The translations under genes were made by a program, and so were the position numbers. 64,000 nucleotides of DNA, from the NCBI GenBank assembly GCA_030272585.1, contig BSYQ01000010.1, forward strand, positions 3,100,001-3,164,000, given 5' to 3'. The stretch is from Bryopsis sp. KO-2023. Lineage: Eukaryota; Chlorophyta; Ulvophyceae; Bryopsidales; Bryopsidaceae. Under the pieces are notes generated by a model, which saw nothing but the letters and a program-made list of their open reading frames with translations, did no database searches and was not told the DNA's origin. Shown one piece after another: positions 1 to 16,649 of the stretch (positions within the stretch are counted from its first letter, which is position 1; every line of letters begins with the position of its first letter).

Positions 1-90
1 GTTAAGAAATCAAGTAAGCGAAGAATTTCAACAATAACGTTTCGTAATCTATGTGTGTTTTTTTCCCTGTGGTGGTCTTTTTTTATTTAC

Positions 91-3000
91 CATAAGGAAG
101 AGTCCTGAGAATCCTGAGGAACTGAAGCTTCGCATCTTCAGCATTCATTCCCACCAAAGAGGTGTAACGTCGATGGACGTCTTGCCTCCAGTCTTCCCTC
201 GGCCGAGTCATCAAAACCTATTTCCCCCCAAAACCAAAAACTTTTCATTTTTAAATTCCATCGAATCTTTTCATCAAATTTTTTTTTTTTTTTTTTTATA
301 ACAGACAAAGAACACACACGAATATCCAGATGCACACCGACGAAAATCAAAATTGAAACCCCGCACACCAACGAAAATCGAAATTGAAACCCCACCTGCT
401 TTGCGATGTGTTTTTCCACTTCCTTGATGAAATCGTCTGCCCCTTCCACCAAATCAGAGCCGTGGGCTGCGAAGATTTGGAGAGCGCACATCTGGGCGGC
501 ATCGTCTCTGACGACCGGATAGTTTCCCAGCAGGTAATCGTGTCGGGCTTGAAGGTAGGACAGATTGATGAATTGTGGTTCGGTGATATGCTCATCCTGC
601 TCCCTTTTCAAAAAAAGGGGAAAAAAAACCTGAACTCAGTTTTCCGAATTTTCTCCAAAAAAAATAAGGGGGGAAAACGGCATTCCTTTCCTGAAACATA
701 TGCTTCTATTTCCCTATTAAAAAAAAAAGAAAAGAAAGAAGATATCCCTTGTTTGAATTTCTTGATTGCATAGACTTGGCCATCATATCATCCTCGGGTC
801 TTACCTCCCTTCCAAGAAAAATAAACAGTCAGACACCTGATGCTCACCTGAACATCCTTTTCTTAAAGAGCAACATGCCCTCCACTCTGCGATTCTTCAT
901 GTCTGACAGGACATCAGCAACGTATCGATTCTCGTCCAAAGCCAAGTGCTCCTCAGCAGAGCCCACGGAGCCATCCTCCTCCTCCTCCTCGTCCTCCCTG
1001 GCCACTCGGCGAACTTCGTACAGAGTGAAAGTGGAAAAATTTTCGAGGCCGATGGATTTCGCCAGTCTTTCCACGGCTTCTTGAACGGACGTGGTGATAT
1101 CGTAGCCCAGAGATTCGACCGTTTCGTCCAGGAAACTGACCTTGGTGCTGAGCTGCTTGTCCCCCAGCAAAGTTTCAATCTCCTCTGTGGTCAATGCCTA
1201 CACACACATGCATAAATGCCAAACCATTCATGTTCATCTCCACATGCTAAGGCAAAAATTTCCCTTCAAATTACAGTACCCCCCTTTCCCCCCAAAAAAA
1301 AAACAGATCATTCTATACACTCTGACAAATGCTCGGGTTAGCGTCTAGTGTTAAAAAAGTTTGCTCTGTTCTGTAGGGAAGAAACAGGGGGTTCAATGTT
1401 TTATAAAAAAAGAAACCAATGATTTTAACAGTGCTCCAGCTCACAGTTTTGCGCTGGCCAGCCTTGGTGGATCTTTTCAGAGTCGTCCAAACCCTGTTCA
1501 CAAGCTCCCTGATGGTGTCGCTTTCAGAATCGTCATGCGCAACACTGTGAATGTACTCAGACAAAAGCCCCACATATTCCTATGCCAAACGATTGAAAGA
1601 AAAATATTTAGGACACTGGCAAAGACAAACAATTAGAGACACTGCCAAAGAAAAGAAAAAAAATTGGGAGACCCTGGAGACAATTGGGAGACACCGGCCA
1701 AAAAAAAATAAAAACTAAAGAAACCCAACCCACGACCACTTTTGCTCCCATTTCCAAAAGCGGGTGTTTTTGCATGTAATCATCGCACAGACAAAAAAAG
1801 ACGAGAAAAAAAGCGATATTTGGTTCTTTTTCAAGACTTCTTGCCCTTTTTTCCCACTTGCTGAAAAATAATTCAAAAAGTTCTTCCATAAATTCCATCG
1901 ATCATGAACAGCAAAAAAAACACAAAAAAAGAACCTTGGAAGGGGGCAGAGCTGACGAAATCACAAGCCACAGTTGCCATGCTTTGAACCTCGATTTGGG
2001 ATCCGGATTTCCCCTCGACTGTTTCAACAGCTGCATGTAGAGTTCGTCTTTCAGGTCCGGCCTTTTCATGCAAGTGTGCACCAGTTTCACGGCAACCTCC
2101 GTTTGCTGGGGTGGATCCACAGGATCGGAGCCTTCCCCCATGTACATAAGGACGTTGCCAAACATTTTGACAGCCTTGCTACTGATTTCGCCATTGATCT
2201 TCAGCAGGCTTGTGGGAATGACTTCCTGCGGAAAAACGGATGCATCGGCTTTCTCAGAAAATCGAAAACGTCTGCCAGGGACGCCGCATTTTTTTAATCT
2301 TCCATGTTTTTTTTTGGGGGGGGGGGGAGAGAGGGTCTGCACCTGGTGACTTTGTATTTACTTTGTTTCAAGCAAAATTGTGGAATTCGATGCCAAAATA
2401 TACACATAAGAAAAAAGATATGTGGATTCAAAAGATCTCAAACCAGGGACCGGACTGTGCAGGAATTTCCAATTTTGGTGGGTGGTTCTGCAGGGACTTG
2501 AAAACACTGTTTCATCCAAGATCGGTCATTCAGTTGAATTTGATTTTGGGAAGGAGACAAAAACACAATTCCTTTTCCCCTGAACCACAAACCTCCCCGA
2601 AAAAGTAGAAAATTCTGGTGTACAGATGTTGTTTTTTCCACCTCAAATTTTTTTTCCATAACATAAATAATATAATATATAGCAGAATATGACATAATAT
2701 TTTGCTTCTCACCGTTGAATGAGACAACATATCATCCACTGTGATTTCCTCTTGCTCTCCGAAAGGAGGATCCTCGGATTCCTGCACTTTCCGCAGCCGC
2801 CCTCCCAAACGCCCCCCATTCTTCAGTTGAGACTTTTGATAGACCTCAATCTGTAAGCAAATTAATAAAAAGATATATATTTAAAAAAAATTGCAGCAAA
2901 CCTGAACCCAAGGCACCCCTGCCAGACATATCCTCTTTTCCTTTTCCTTGCACACTTCCGAAAGTTGTGCGTCGAAAACCTCTCCAACCACCGATTCTGG

Positions 3001-3352
3001 TCGTGGTTGGGAGGGGGCTTTTCGTTTCTTTCACTTTTCTTGTTTTTGGGAAAAAAAGCTCCAAACTTGAGGCGAACGGTAGGAAAAAAACAGAAAAAAA
3101 AACGTCGCTGCGAACTAGAAAACGCTAGATCCAAAAATAAACGACGTTTTTCGTACACCGGCGTTTGCTTCAAAGAGATTCGAACGTTCTCCTGCATGGA
3201 CATCGACTTGCAGCGTGGAGCCAGCGACGACACCGACCACACGCCAGGAAAAAAAAATCTACACTCCACCACGATGTTCTCACCTGGAAATTGTCCGTGA
3301 TCCCTCCTAAGGCAGCCAGAGCCTTCGCATCCCCAGTGGGGACCGTGGCACC
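91..3352 (-). CDS. KCBP: KCBP-like kinesin-14, MyTH4-FERM N-terminal half (partial)
   Basis: Seven exons on the minus strand join in phase: 3284-3352, 2713-2850, 1935-2225, 1445-1579, 848-1197, 396-603 and 91-217. The gene leaves the window through the intron that begins at 90. In order the product has a short leader, a MyTH4 domain (reads EVIPTSLLKING, then DELYMQLLKQSRGNPD, LSEYIHSVAHD), and a FERM domain (VSFLDETVESLGYDI, LSYLQARHDYLLGNYPV, RDDAAQMCALQI, QFLRILRTLPYG). This order and wording match plant and green-algal kinesin-like calmodulin-binding protein, a minus-end microtubule motor whose coiled coil, motor and calmodulin-binding tail follow the FERM domain; those parts would lie left of the window. 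Alignment to the remembered Arabidopsis protein is gap-free across several exon junctions, which supports the splice choices. The exon with the start codon, right of 3352, was not identified. An acidic EDEEEEED insert sits inside the FERM region. MyTH4-FERM assignment is firm; the KCBP name assumes an unseen motor. Confidence 0.85.
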
Positions 3353-5309
3353 CTGAAAACAAAACACCACACAGCGTTTTTCTTCTGCCCGCAACGACTC
3401 GAAGAGCTGACATCTACACTTCGGCCAAAAAGAAACCGACCAGGAGCTCCCAATCGCTCACTAAGTGATCTGCAGCTTCGGAGCTCGACGTTTTTGGCCA
3501 TAAACGCTTCCGTAACAACAGTCGTGCATAACCTGAAAATAGTAATACTTTCCCTCCCTTTGCCCCCCTAACGAAGAAGGTCAACGCGTTGCGTTCTCCC
3601 CCTGCCAATCTTTCGTTATCTATTACTTCTGCAACACAGCGATACCCACGTTGTCGGCCCTCCCCATGAAGTGGAGTCAACCGCCCGCTCCAAATTGCGC
3701 AAAAAGAATGTCTTCGTGGCACCGTTTCTGCAACAACCAACGCAGCTCTCAACATGACGTCCCCTCTAGGTAGTCGTCATATCCATCCAAGAAACCCCTC
3801 GGACACCCATCGAACCCCCACGCACTCGCGCAACAATTTCCCTCAGCCAGGATCTGAAAACGACACGAGAAAACCGGAAAAAAAAGGCTCGCGGCCTTGG
3901 ATGTCGACACCTACCGTCGGGTGACCCCCAGTTCTACGGAACCAACACTGGGTAGCCGGCAAGTTCGATGCTAGTTTCGGCCCGCCCTCGTCAAAAAACA
4001 AAAAACACTGCCCGTGGGGGTCGATGCACAATCAGACCCTAACAGTTCGGGAAACGTCTCTGTTCCGGGCGCGGTCGAGAAATATTTATGAAACTTTTGA
4101 CTTAGTGGTGGCTCTGTACGATGTACCGTTTGCCGATGTGGATCAAGGAGTTCGAGGCTCGACCTGTCACCTACAGGAAACACACAACAGCCAAAAAAAA
4201 CATCCACCGCCTATCTTTCCACGATTTCCCCAACCTTTTTCTGTTTTTCCGCCCTGTTTTGCTCGTCGGCTTTGGAACAGGAAATTCGAATATTATTTTT
4301 GTGACGCCTTCAGTTTCAGTGGTTCCACTGCGCCGCCGTCAGAAACTGTGAAACGACAAACGCCCAACGTAGAGGGGAGGTTTCTCCATCCAGGAAACTC
4401 ACGAAGCCACACGCATATGTCACCAATCCTTTTCGCCCTTCTCGTTCCGAGTTTCGAGTTTCTTGCGACGCGGTTCTCCGCCATCATTATCGATCCACGA
4501 AAAAGACGCTGCCGCGCTGCCGGGTAGCACGTGATACCAACGACTGATACCACCGGATTGAGTGCGTTCCACAATCGCGATACGATGAACCAGGCGTTGC
4601 AGCCGCAAAACTGACAATGAACTTCAAGAAGGAACGTATTGGACAAATCTGAACTGTGTCGATCACTGATACATGTTTTGTTGCTTGCACTAAAAACTTG
4701 GTTGTTTGGCATGTATTTGTTTGGTGTTCTTTTGGGGAGAAATTTTGATTTCGATGAGAGTCGTCCAGTTCGTAGGTGGTGGTGGTAGTTGGTGGGGCTT
4801 CTGCGATTTTCGGTGCTTGGATCTTGGGAAGTAGTCTGAATTTGACGGACGAAAGCTAGGGCCTGTCTGACGAACACGGCGAGTCGTGGTGGTGTTTGGG
4901 ATGCAAGAGATTGCGAAAACTTAGATTTCTCTGCGAATTTGACAACGACATGACCCTGAGAAGATTTATAAGTTTTCTTGGTGGTGCTGCTTCTCATTTT
5001 CAGCAAACGTCTTTTTTGGCACGCTGGCGGCTTCATGACGCTAAGAAGATTCTGTACTGGACGGAGTAAGGAGGGGGCGGCCCTTCAATATTCAATTCCA
5101 ATCTTCCAAACACATTCCTACTAATGTATGACAGCAGGAGTGCAGTCTATCTTTCGTTAAAGAAAATCTAGCCTGCATGCATCATTTCAGGATTCAAACC
5201 CCACCAAAAAAAAAATAAAATCTCCGCATGTGATTATGTTTGTAAGAAAATAACTAACTCGATCATAGTTAAATCACCCCGTTGTAGTAGACAGCAGTGT
5301 ATATTTTTG
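3353..5309. other. 5' flank of the KCBP-like gene, first exon unresolved
   Basis: The KCBP-like gene needs at least one more exon here to supply its start codon, with an end in phase 0. Open frames on the minus strand (for example 3414-3755 and 4293-5036) show no KCBP similarity and no splice pair that I can defend. Base composition is less homopolymer-rich at about 3.5-5.0 kb than in neighbouring intergenic DNA, which would suit a promoter and 5' UTR. Nothing else is recognised. Confidence 0.3.
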
Positions 5310-5653
5310 TGGCCCATTGTGGCCCTTTTGGCCCATTTTGGCCCCCCAAAAAATCAGAATGGCAAATTTTGGGGCCACAAAAGGGCCAAAACGTTTTAAT
5401 AGAAGACGAATTTGGGGCCACAAAAGGGCCACATTCCCCCGAAGTTTGTAAGGCCTGGGCCACATCCAAGAAATCAATCGAGTTCCCACAAAAATCAAAA
5501 TCAACAACATTAAGTAAATGCTTATAAACACCAAGCCTTGTAATTTTTGTTTTTGAAGTTGGGGCCACATTCTATTTTTTTCGGACAAATTGGGGCCACA
5601 AAAGGGCCACAACTGGATGAAACGGCCAAATTTAGGGCCACTTTGGGGCCAGT
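5310..5653. repeat. GGGGCC-containing short repeat cluster
   Basis: The 17-mer GGGGCCACAAAAGGGCC occurs exactly three times, at about 5371-5387, 5414-5430 and 5592-5608. Partial copies lie at about 5561 and 5635-5650. Inverted forms (GTGGCCC, GGCCCTTTTGGCCC) lie at about 5310-5346. Direct and inverted copies together could fold into GC-rich hairpins in otherwise AT-rich DNA. On the minus strand the repeat encodes a recurring GPFVAP-like string, but no gene context supports translation. No further gene is visible from 5654 to 6105. Confidence 0.75.
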
Positions 5654-6105
5654 GAAATTGAAAAAAAATACACTGGTAGACAGCCTTCGTTGGGCAAGTG
5701 TTTTAAGTAAATTTAACATTCATTCACACTTAAATGATATTGCACGTGAACATCTCAACCAACCATTCACATGTCATATTGATCCATTTGAATAACGTGA
5801 ATTCACATTCTTACATACAAAAAAAGTACGACCCCTGTTCCAACCAAGTGTGCAAACTGCACAGCAACAATCCAACCGAATTTCCCATTTCCAAAAAAAA
5901 GTTCTCTCTATTTTCGTGTAAACAAAAAAGCAAAAAAAAGTCATCGATTAATACCTTCAAGGAGGTTCATCGAAATTGACTGCTCAATTTCGAAAACAAA
6001 AGGAAAAAGAAATCCACACACACGCGTAGAAGAGGTATTGCTTTTTTTTGATAAATTGAAATTTCGCTTAAGCCTTGCACCGTCCGAGGTTTTTGAGAGG
6101 CCCCT

Positions 6106-11054
<4,949 letters not shown>

Positions 11055-12558
11055 CGAGCAGCAAAACCGATGGTTTGGGACGTCGGGTTCCAACCCAAAT
11101 GGTTGACATGGCCCTTTCAGCCCAGTCCGGTTTAACAGGGTTACATCCGAATCATCGGAAACCTCAAACCCTGGGAGAAATGTGTGGGCAATCAAGCTTT
11201 TGGGGGCCTGCTTACAAGTGCAAATTTGCAAACGGATTCCACATTGACATGGGGTCGTCCACAATCGAACGCCTGGGTAAACAAAAAAAGAGAGGGAAAA
11301 AAATGAAATTCCCTGTGGTGTTTCAGCCCAACATTCATCCCACTGCACCATCCAACCACGTCCATCGTCACCACTCTTTTATCAAATTTCTAACGGGAAA
11401 AACGAAAACACATTGCCTCCAGCGTTTCCCCCCAGCATGCATCAAACTCAAACATTCACAAACCAAACCTCCTCTTCACTTCCAGCCCAACATACATCTG
11501 ACTGTAACGTCCAACCGGATGCATCATTAACCAGACAACCTTGTGGTAACACAAACACAACACCCTGACCTGATACCACCCAAACATACCCATCTCATCC
11601 CATTCCATCCCATCCCATCTCATTAATCAAACACCTTTCTTCTGATGTACCATTGTCACCACTGCCACACATTGTTCCTTTCTAAAAAACCTCTGTTTGT
11701 TACTATGTTTGGTTCTATCGTTACTTAATTCAAAGCACATTATCGCATCATCCAACACCACCATGCCACCCCCGTCATACAACCCCATTGTGCGACTGTT
11801 CCACACAGTCTGGGCCGCTTCACTGTACACGACATCGATTTACCGACACCACACCATCTAACTTCACATAATACGATCTTCCAACCTCACACTACTCACC
11901 CTCTCAAACATAAAAACACCATTTCAACACAAAATTGCTGCTATGCCTTGTCGTGCTCCGACGCTTGCAAATCTCCGATTTGCTTACTTCCGCTTGTTGT
12001 GATGGTGTTTGTGACTCTGCAGTCCGCTTTTCTTTTATCCAATAAGCTTCAGAATTTTCCCTCAAACATCAAAATGAGGACAATGAGGACAATGTCCTCG
12101 AATAGAAAAGCCTGTTCATGCACGTTGATGTGTCCATCCACAATATTGTGTCCATCCAAGTGTTCTCAGGGAAAGTTCACAATTGGGCAGCTTTAAGTTC
12201 ACACAAGCGCACCCCCACCCACAACTACGAAAGCAATCACATGCTGACGGTGTACTGAGTCGTGTTGATGGGTGCAAGTTTTGGGCCAACATACAAAATA
12301 GTTTCCTTGCATTCTGACGGTTATTTCTTGTTCCCTCCACCCAAGCGTTCCTGTGGTGACGGCAGGGGGACCCATTGCGTGAGTTGTCTGCTCTTGTTCG
12401 GAAAACCAAGGGGACTTACCAACCGTGTCGTAGTAGCAGCAGTACGGCCTTTCAACAGTTTGCAGACCCAGTTCTATATTTTCCCTTCTTTTGTGCTGTG
12501 CTGCAGAATAGATATTCGGAGTTCTGCCAAAAGATTCAGACAGGGTCGGTTTGCAAGG
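11055..12558. other. Intergenic, divergent promoters; short CATCC-type repeats
   Basis: This stretch separates the divergently transcribed cathepsin-like and beta-helix genes, so both promoters should lie here. At about 11320-11620 the sequence carries degenerate short repeats (CCATCC, CCCATC, CCAAC and similar). No conserved coding exon is seen. A long open frame extends upstream of the beta-helix start (12262-12558), but it has no signal or domain. Confidence 0.4.
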
Positions 12559-14184
12559 ATGTACGTGATACTGTGGGTAGCTTTTTTGACGTTCCACGGG
12601 GGACTGAGTGGCTTGACGAACGCCCAAGAACAGGAGACACCAATAACTTGTCAGATCACGTTGCGGGGACTGCCCCAGTTCAGTTCAAACAAGGGCCTGG
12701 ACCCAGGAACGTTGGTTCCGTATGAGCTTGTGCGATCCTTCTCCATTAGCTGCGTCGGCGAAGGCACCCCAATAGAGTTGGAAGCCCACCGAAATGTTAT
12801 TCAAGCAGCTGAAAGCGTGGAAGGCGTAACTCTTATTCCGTCGAAAGTGGAGAACGGCTTCCTTACTTTCAGAGATATTGAGGGGGTGACCTTGAAAGAT
12901 TCGATGTTCGATAACCTTATCGGAGGGGGTCTTGCGCCGTTGATGCTCGTGAACTCTGGCGTGCAGCTCGTGAACTGCACGTTTAATGGGAATTCACTTG
13001 CAAGAGCGGGCGCTATGCATATCAGCAGCAGTGTCGTGGTTATGCATCGCAGCAAGATGTACGGAAACACAGGCCTGAGCTACGGTGCGATAGGGGCGGT
13101 GGAAGGTTCCAAATTGTCGCTCACGGACTGTGTGGTGGAGGGAAATGTCGGTGGAACGCAGATGGACGTGTTGGGAGGCTTCGTGTCTGGAGGAATTTTC
13201 AGTTTCAAAAATACTATATTGAAGATTAAAAATACTCTCTTTGACAGGAACCTGGCCTTGGGTTCGGGAGGTGGAGCAGTGACGAGTGTCAACAAGTGTA
13301 TCGTGAATATTACGAACTCTCAATTCGAGGATCACGAGGGAGGTTCTGGAGCTGTGGGCTTGTTTCAATTTTCCAGTGCAAACATCGTTGGCTCAGATTT
13401 TGTGAGCAACAGGGCCAACGATGATGGCGCAGCACTCACACTGAGAATCAACTCGATGGCAACGCTGGTCGACACCAAATTCCAGGCAAACTCTGGAAGT
13501 TCGGGGGCGATTCTGGCCAGGGGTGACAGCGAACTATCTATTACTGGGGGAAGGTTTTTCATGAATGAGGGCACGGCGTACTCAGGGGCCGTCAGCGTCT
13601 TTGGAGGGACCGACACGAAAATCTCATCGACCACATTTGAGGGAAATATGGGTTTGAACGGTGGCTCTGTGTACGGCGAAAAAGCGTCGTCCACAACCAT
13701 CAAGGGTTCGAAGTTCATGAAGAACGTAGGACTCAGATTCGGGGGTGCCGTGTACCAGAGCAACTGCGACAGCACCACCATCGGCTCGTGCGTCTTCTCG
13801 GGCAACACGGCCGATATCGCGGGGGGTGCTGTCATGCAGGTCGGCTGCGAATACAACAAAAATGATGGGGAGACTGACGGGGTGTTCAAGAAATGCGAAA
13901 TTCCAGAATTGGTACGGTGTAATTCTGTCATGATCAAAGGCTCTAAATTCGAGGATAACTCCTCTGAGGGCTGGGGGAGCGACATTTTTCAGAAAGGTTG
14001 CATGGACGTCCAAGTCATGTCGTCGAAGTTTTTGTCAAAATCGGAACCCGCGCTGGAGGGGACCGTGTACCAAGAGAAGTGCTCGGCACAATCCATGGAG
14101 GAAAATATTTTCAAGGCTGGAGCCAAAAACATAAAGCCTAAGGGTACAGTCATTTCTAAAGACTGCCCTTCAGAAGGCATCTGA
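12559..14184 (+). CDS. Secreted right-handed beta-helix repeat protein
   Basis: Single uninterrupted frame of 541 codons. I chose ATG 12559 because it opens a signal peptide (MYVILWVAFLTFHGGLSGLTNAQ); the frame stays open further upstream without meaning. The body carries at least eight rungs of about 35-55 residues that pair a GGAV/GAI-type turn with an F-x-x-N/F-x-G-N turn, for example GGAVTSVN with SQFEDH, GAILARGD with GRFFMN, and GGSVYGEK with SKFMKN. This is the pattern of parallel beta-helix proteins, including Pmp-like repeats of bacterial surface proteins. Several Cys (NCDSTTIGSC, GCEY, KKCEIPELVRC) may form disulphides. No transmembrane anchor is seen at the C-terminus. A secreted or cell-surface adhesive or carbohydrate-active role is inference. 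The lack of introns contrasts with most neighbours and could reflect transfer or retrocopy. Confidence 0.85.
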   Translation: MYVILWVAFLTFHGGLSGLTNAQEQETPITCQITLRGLPQFSSNKGLDPGTLVPYELVRSFSISCVGEGTPIELEAHRNVIQAAESVEGVTLIPSKVENGFLTFRDIEGVTLKDSMFDNLIGGGLAPLMLVNSGVQLVNCTFNGNSLARAGAMHISSSVVVMHRSKMYGNTGLSYGAIGAVEGSKLSLTDCVVEGNVGGTQMDVLGGFVSGGIFSFKNTILKIKNTLFDRNLALGSGGGAVTSVNKCIVNITNSQFEDHEGGSGAVGLFQFSSANIVGSDFVSNRANDDGAALTLRINSMATLVDTKFQANSGSSGAILARGDSELSITGGRFFMNEGTAYSGAVSVFGGTDTKISSTTFEGNMGLNGGSVYGEKASSTTIKGSKFMKNVGLRFGGAVYQSNCDSTTIGSCVFSGNTADIAGGAVMQVGCEYNKNDGETDGVFKKCEIPELVRCNSVMIKGSKFEDNSSEGWGSDIFQKGCMDVQVMSSKFLSKSEPALEGTVYQEKCSAQSMEENIFKAGAKNIKPKGTVISKDCPSEGI

Positions 14185-16649
14185 ACTAGGCTTTCTTTTT
14201 TTCCTTTTTACGACTTGTAATGACCGACAATACTTGCTAGTGAGTTCGATATGTACAAAAAAAAAGGAAAACCGTCCAAGAAATACATACGGAGGAAAAA
14301 CAGGAAGTAAACCAGGAAAGAAAAAAGATATATCTCGGGGTTCTGGGGTTAGGTTTTATCTTTGCACATGGGGTTCCGTGTGTAATGTTTTTGTCACCTG
14401 TGGAAAGCAAGGGGGCAGCATTATGACGGAGTCGAAAAAAAATTTGTAGTGGCAGCATTTCCAAAGGGTGTTTATTTTTTTTTGTTTTTAAACCGCTACT
14501 CACCCTGTCCACATTTATCGTGCGTGTAGTTGTTCTTTCATGGGTTTGTTACGGTGTTTTGGGTTGGTTTTGTTTCATTTTTTATATCATTTTGATCAAG
14601 GGTGGGGGTTTGGAGAGAAACTTGGACCTCGGGGGGTGGGGGAGGGGAGAGTGGGGGTGGAAAGTTGAACAAGTAGGATGAAAAGAGAGAAAAGAAATGT
14701 CAAGGCCGAAAAAGGAAAAAAAAGAAAGAAAAAGAGTGATAAAGAAAAAAGACCTGACGTGTATCTAGGATGGACGGTAAATTGCTACCCTTCGGACTGA
14801 CGTGATACCTTTTTATGACTAATCTCGTGATGACGGAGAAAAAGGATAAGAAGAGTGAAAAGAAAAAGTTATGAGGAGATGTGGATCTTTGCTGTCGAAG
14901 TTCGCCCCAGAAAGGCACAGCGAAGATTTTTTTTCTGTGTTGAAAAAAAAAAAAGACCAGAGAAGATGCTACACATCGTGGGGAAATAGGTGGGCGGGGA
15001 GCGGGTTCGAAACTCCAAAAAAAAAAGAGGAAGAGGAAAAGGGGAGGGTCGAAAACGAAATGGTTGTTTTTTTTTCTTTCTCCTACCATTTCGTTGGTTT
15101 TCGTTCGTCTTTTCTCTTTCCTTTTTTGTTTGTTTGCGTGGTTTTGACCCCATCATTGAGGTCGTCTCATAGGCCATTGAATTGAGGATATGGAAGGGAA
15201 TAAAAAAAAAGAAAGTGAGTCCTCGGGTTTCGTTAAGTGTAAACTGATTGAGTGGGCGGCCTTGTTAAGGAAGAGAGTTGGTAGTGCCTGCGAGGTACAA
15301 GTGAGTCTCGATGGGGAGAAAATCGACAGCCATCTTCAATAAAAAAAAACCTGCCATGCTGACGGTTCCTAATTCTGATCATTATTGCTGGTCTGTCTTC
15401 CCGGAACAAATCTTGTATTCTGACTGTGCCATCGCTGGAAATCAACGTGAAAGGGGGTCCTGAAAAATAGTAGTTTTTTCAAGGGAGTCCTATCACCACC
15501 CTCAAGTCATTCTGAAACTCTGTTGAATCATGAAGTCAATCCCAACTTTCTGAATGGGATATCTCATGTGGTGAAGACCCTATCTCCCATTGTTTTACTT
15601 TTCGGCAGGGATCCCACACATGTCCAGAAGAATAAAAATGGTAGTACATTCTTTAAATAAACTTTGAATAAAATTCTTATGGAAAAAAACTAATAAAACT
15701 GGTGGTGATCGAGAATTGGTGGCAACCACCAGAAATCGACCGTTGGATCTTTTCATTTTTGTTTTTCTCCGATTAAATTCCCAACTCAAAGTCACCGTTG
15801 AAACCAATGAGCCAACTTTGGTGTTTTTGCTGTTTTCTTCCAGTTCCCCGCCCCCCCCCCAAATCCTCCCACCACGGACGCTAACACAAAGATTAAAAAC
15901 CCCACCACCAGCCCTATAAATTCTAACACACACACACGGATATATCTTTTTTCAGACAAATGCATATCGATGGAACCAAGAAAAAAAAAAAAAAGGATAA
16001 AAAAGAAATGAAAATTTCGTGTGTGAAGGAAAAAAATCCTCATTCTCCAACCATGAGGGCAGGATCGGATATCAAGGTGCAATCTTTTCCCTTTTCTCTC
16101 CCCCCCCCCAAAAAAAAAAAAAAAATACAAAAGAGGGAAAAAGTGAAAAAGAACCACAAAAAAACCAAATGCCTTGAATGGTTGAAAATGTTTTGTTCCA
16201 CTAATCAAGCTAAATCACACCCCGCAAAAAAGCCACCATATCCGCTTTCGCCCCCCTCCCCTTTCCACCACCACCACCAAAAACTCTCGGAAAATTTTCC
16301 TTCTACATCAAAACAAATACAACATCTCATGGACCCGTCCAATAAAAACCTCTCTCCCTAAATTTTCATCCCTTATTTTTCAAAACATATAGCAAAAAAC
16401 GGTCGCCATGTTTTTCTTTCCCCCCCTTCTTTCAACACAACCAAAGATTTAAAAAAAAGAAATGACAAAAAGCTCCTGATTTTGCCCCCCCAAAAAAAAC
16501 TTCCCATGCTTACCACATCCATTTGTCTTCCTTTTTCCAACTTGGTGCGATTTTTTTTTTTTTTCCAACCCTCCATTTTTTTCCTACAAGACCCTTTCCC
16601 TCCCCCCTCCCCTTTCCCTTCCCACCAAACTCCCTTTTTTTTTTTCCCT
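14185..16649. other. Intergenic low-complexity DNA (3' flanks of two convergent genes)
   Basis: Between the 3' ends of the beta-helix gene (+) and AP-1 mu (-). It holds poly-A/T and C(n)A(n) runs, with polypurine tracts at about 14600-15060. The only coding-like island is the exon-like block at 15351-15459, listed separately. Confidence 0.5.
15351..15459 (-). other. Orphan WD40-like exon candidate
   Basis: On the minus strand a 109-bp block is open throughout, preceded by a pyrimidine-rich tract ending in ttttcag and followed by GGCAG|gtttt. It reads FTLISSDGTVRIQDLF and on to NRQHG, which resembles a WD40 blade (SDGTVRIWDL). A possible upstream exon at about 15606-15650 (SGHVWDPC in one frame) has weaker support. 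No complete gene could be built around it, so it may be a decayed fragment, an unrecognised small gene or chance. Confidence 0.3.

Noticed and set aside
4293-5036. 247-codon minus-strand open frame upstream of the KCBP-like gene
   Set aside because: It begins with ATG but is Ser/Thr/Arg-rich without domain, splice sites do not connect it to the KCBP exons, and overlapping frames are equally open.
5310-5653. Possible CRISPR-like array
   Set aside because: Repeat copies are few, irregularly spaced, and partly inverted; the window is eukaryotic.
13365-13985. 206-codon minus-strand frame
   Set aside because: Antisense of the beta-helix gene; the sense frame carries the signal peptide and repeats.
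15000-15020. tRNA T-loop-like string GGGTTCGAAACTCC
   Set aside because: No matching acceptor stem, D-arm or anticodon arm could be found around it.
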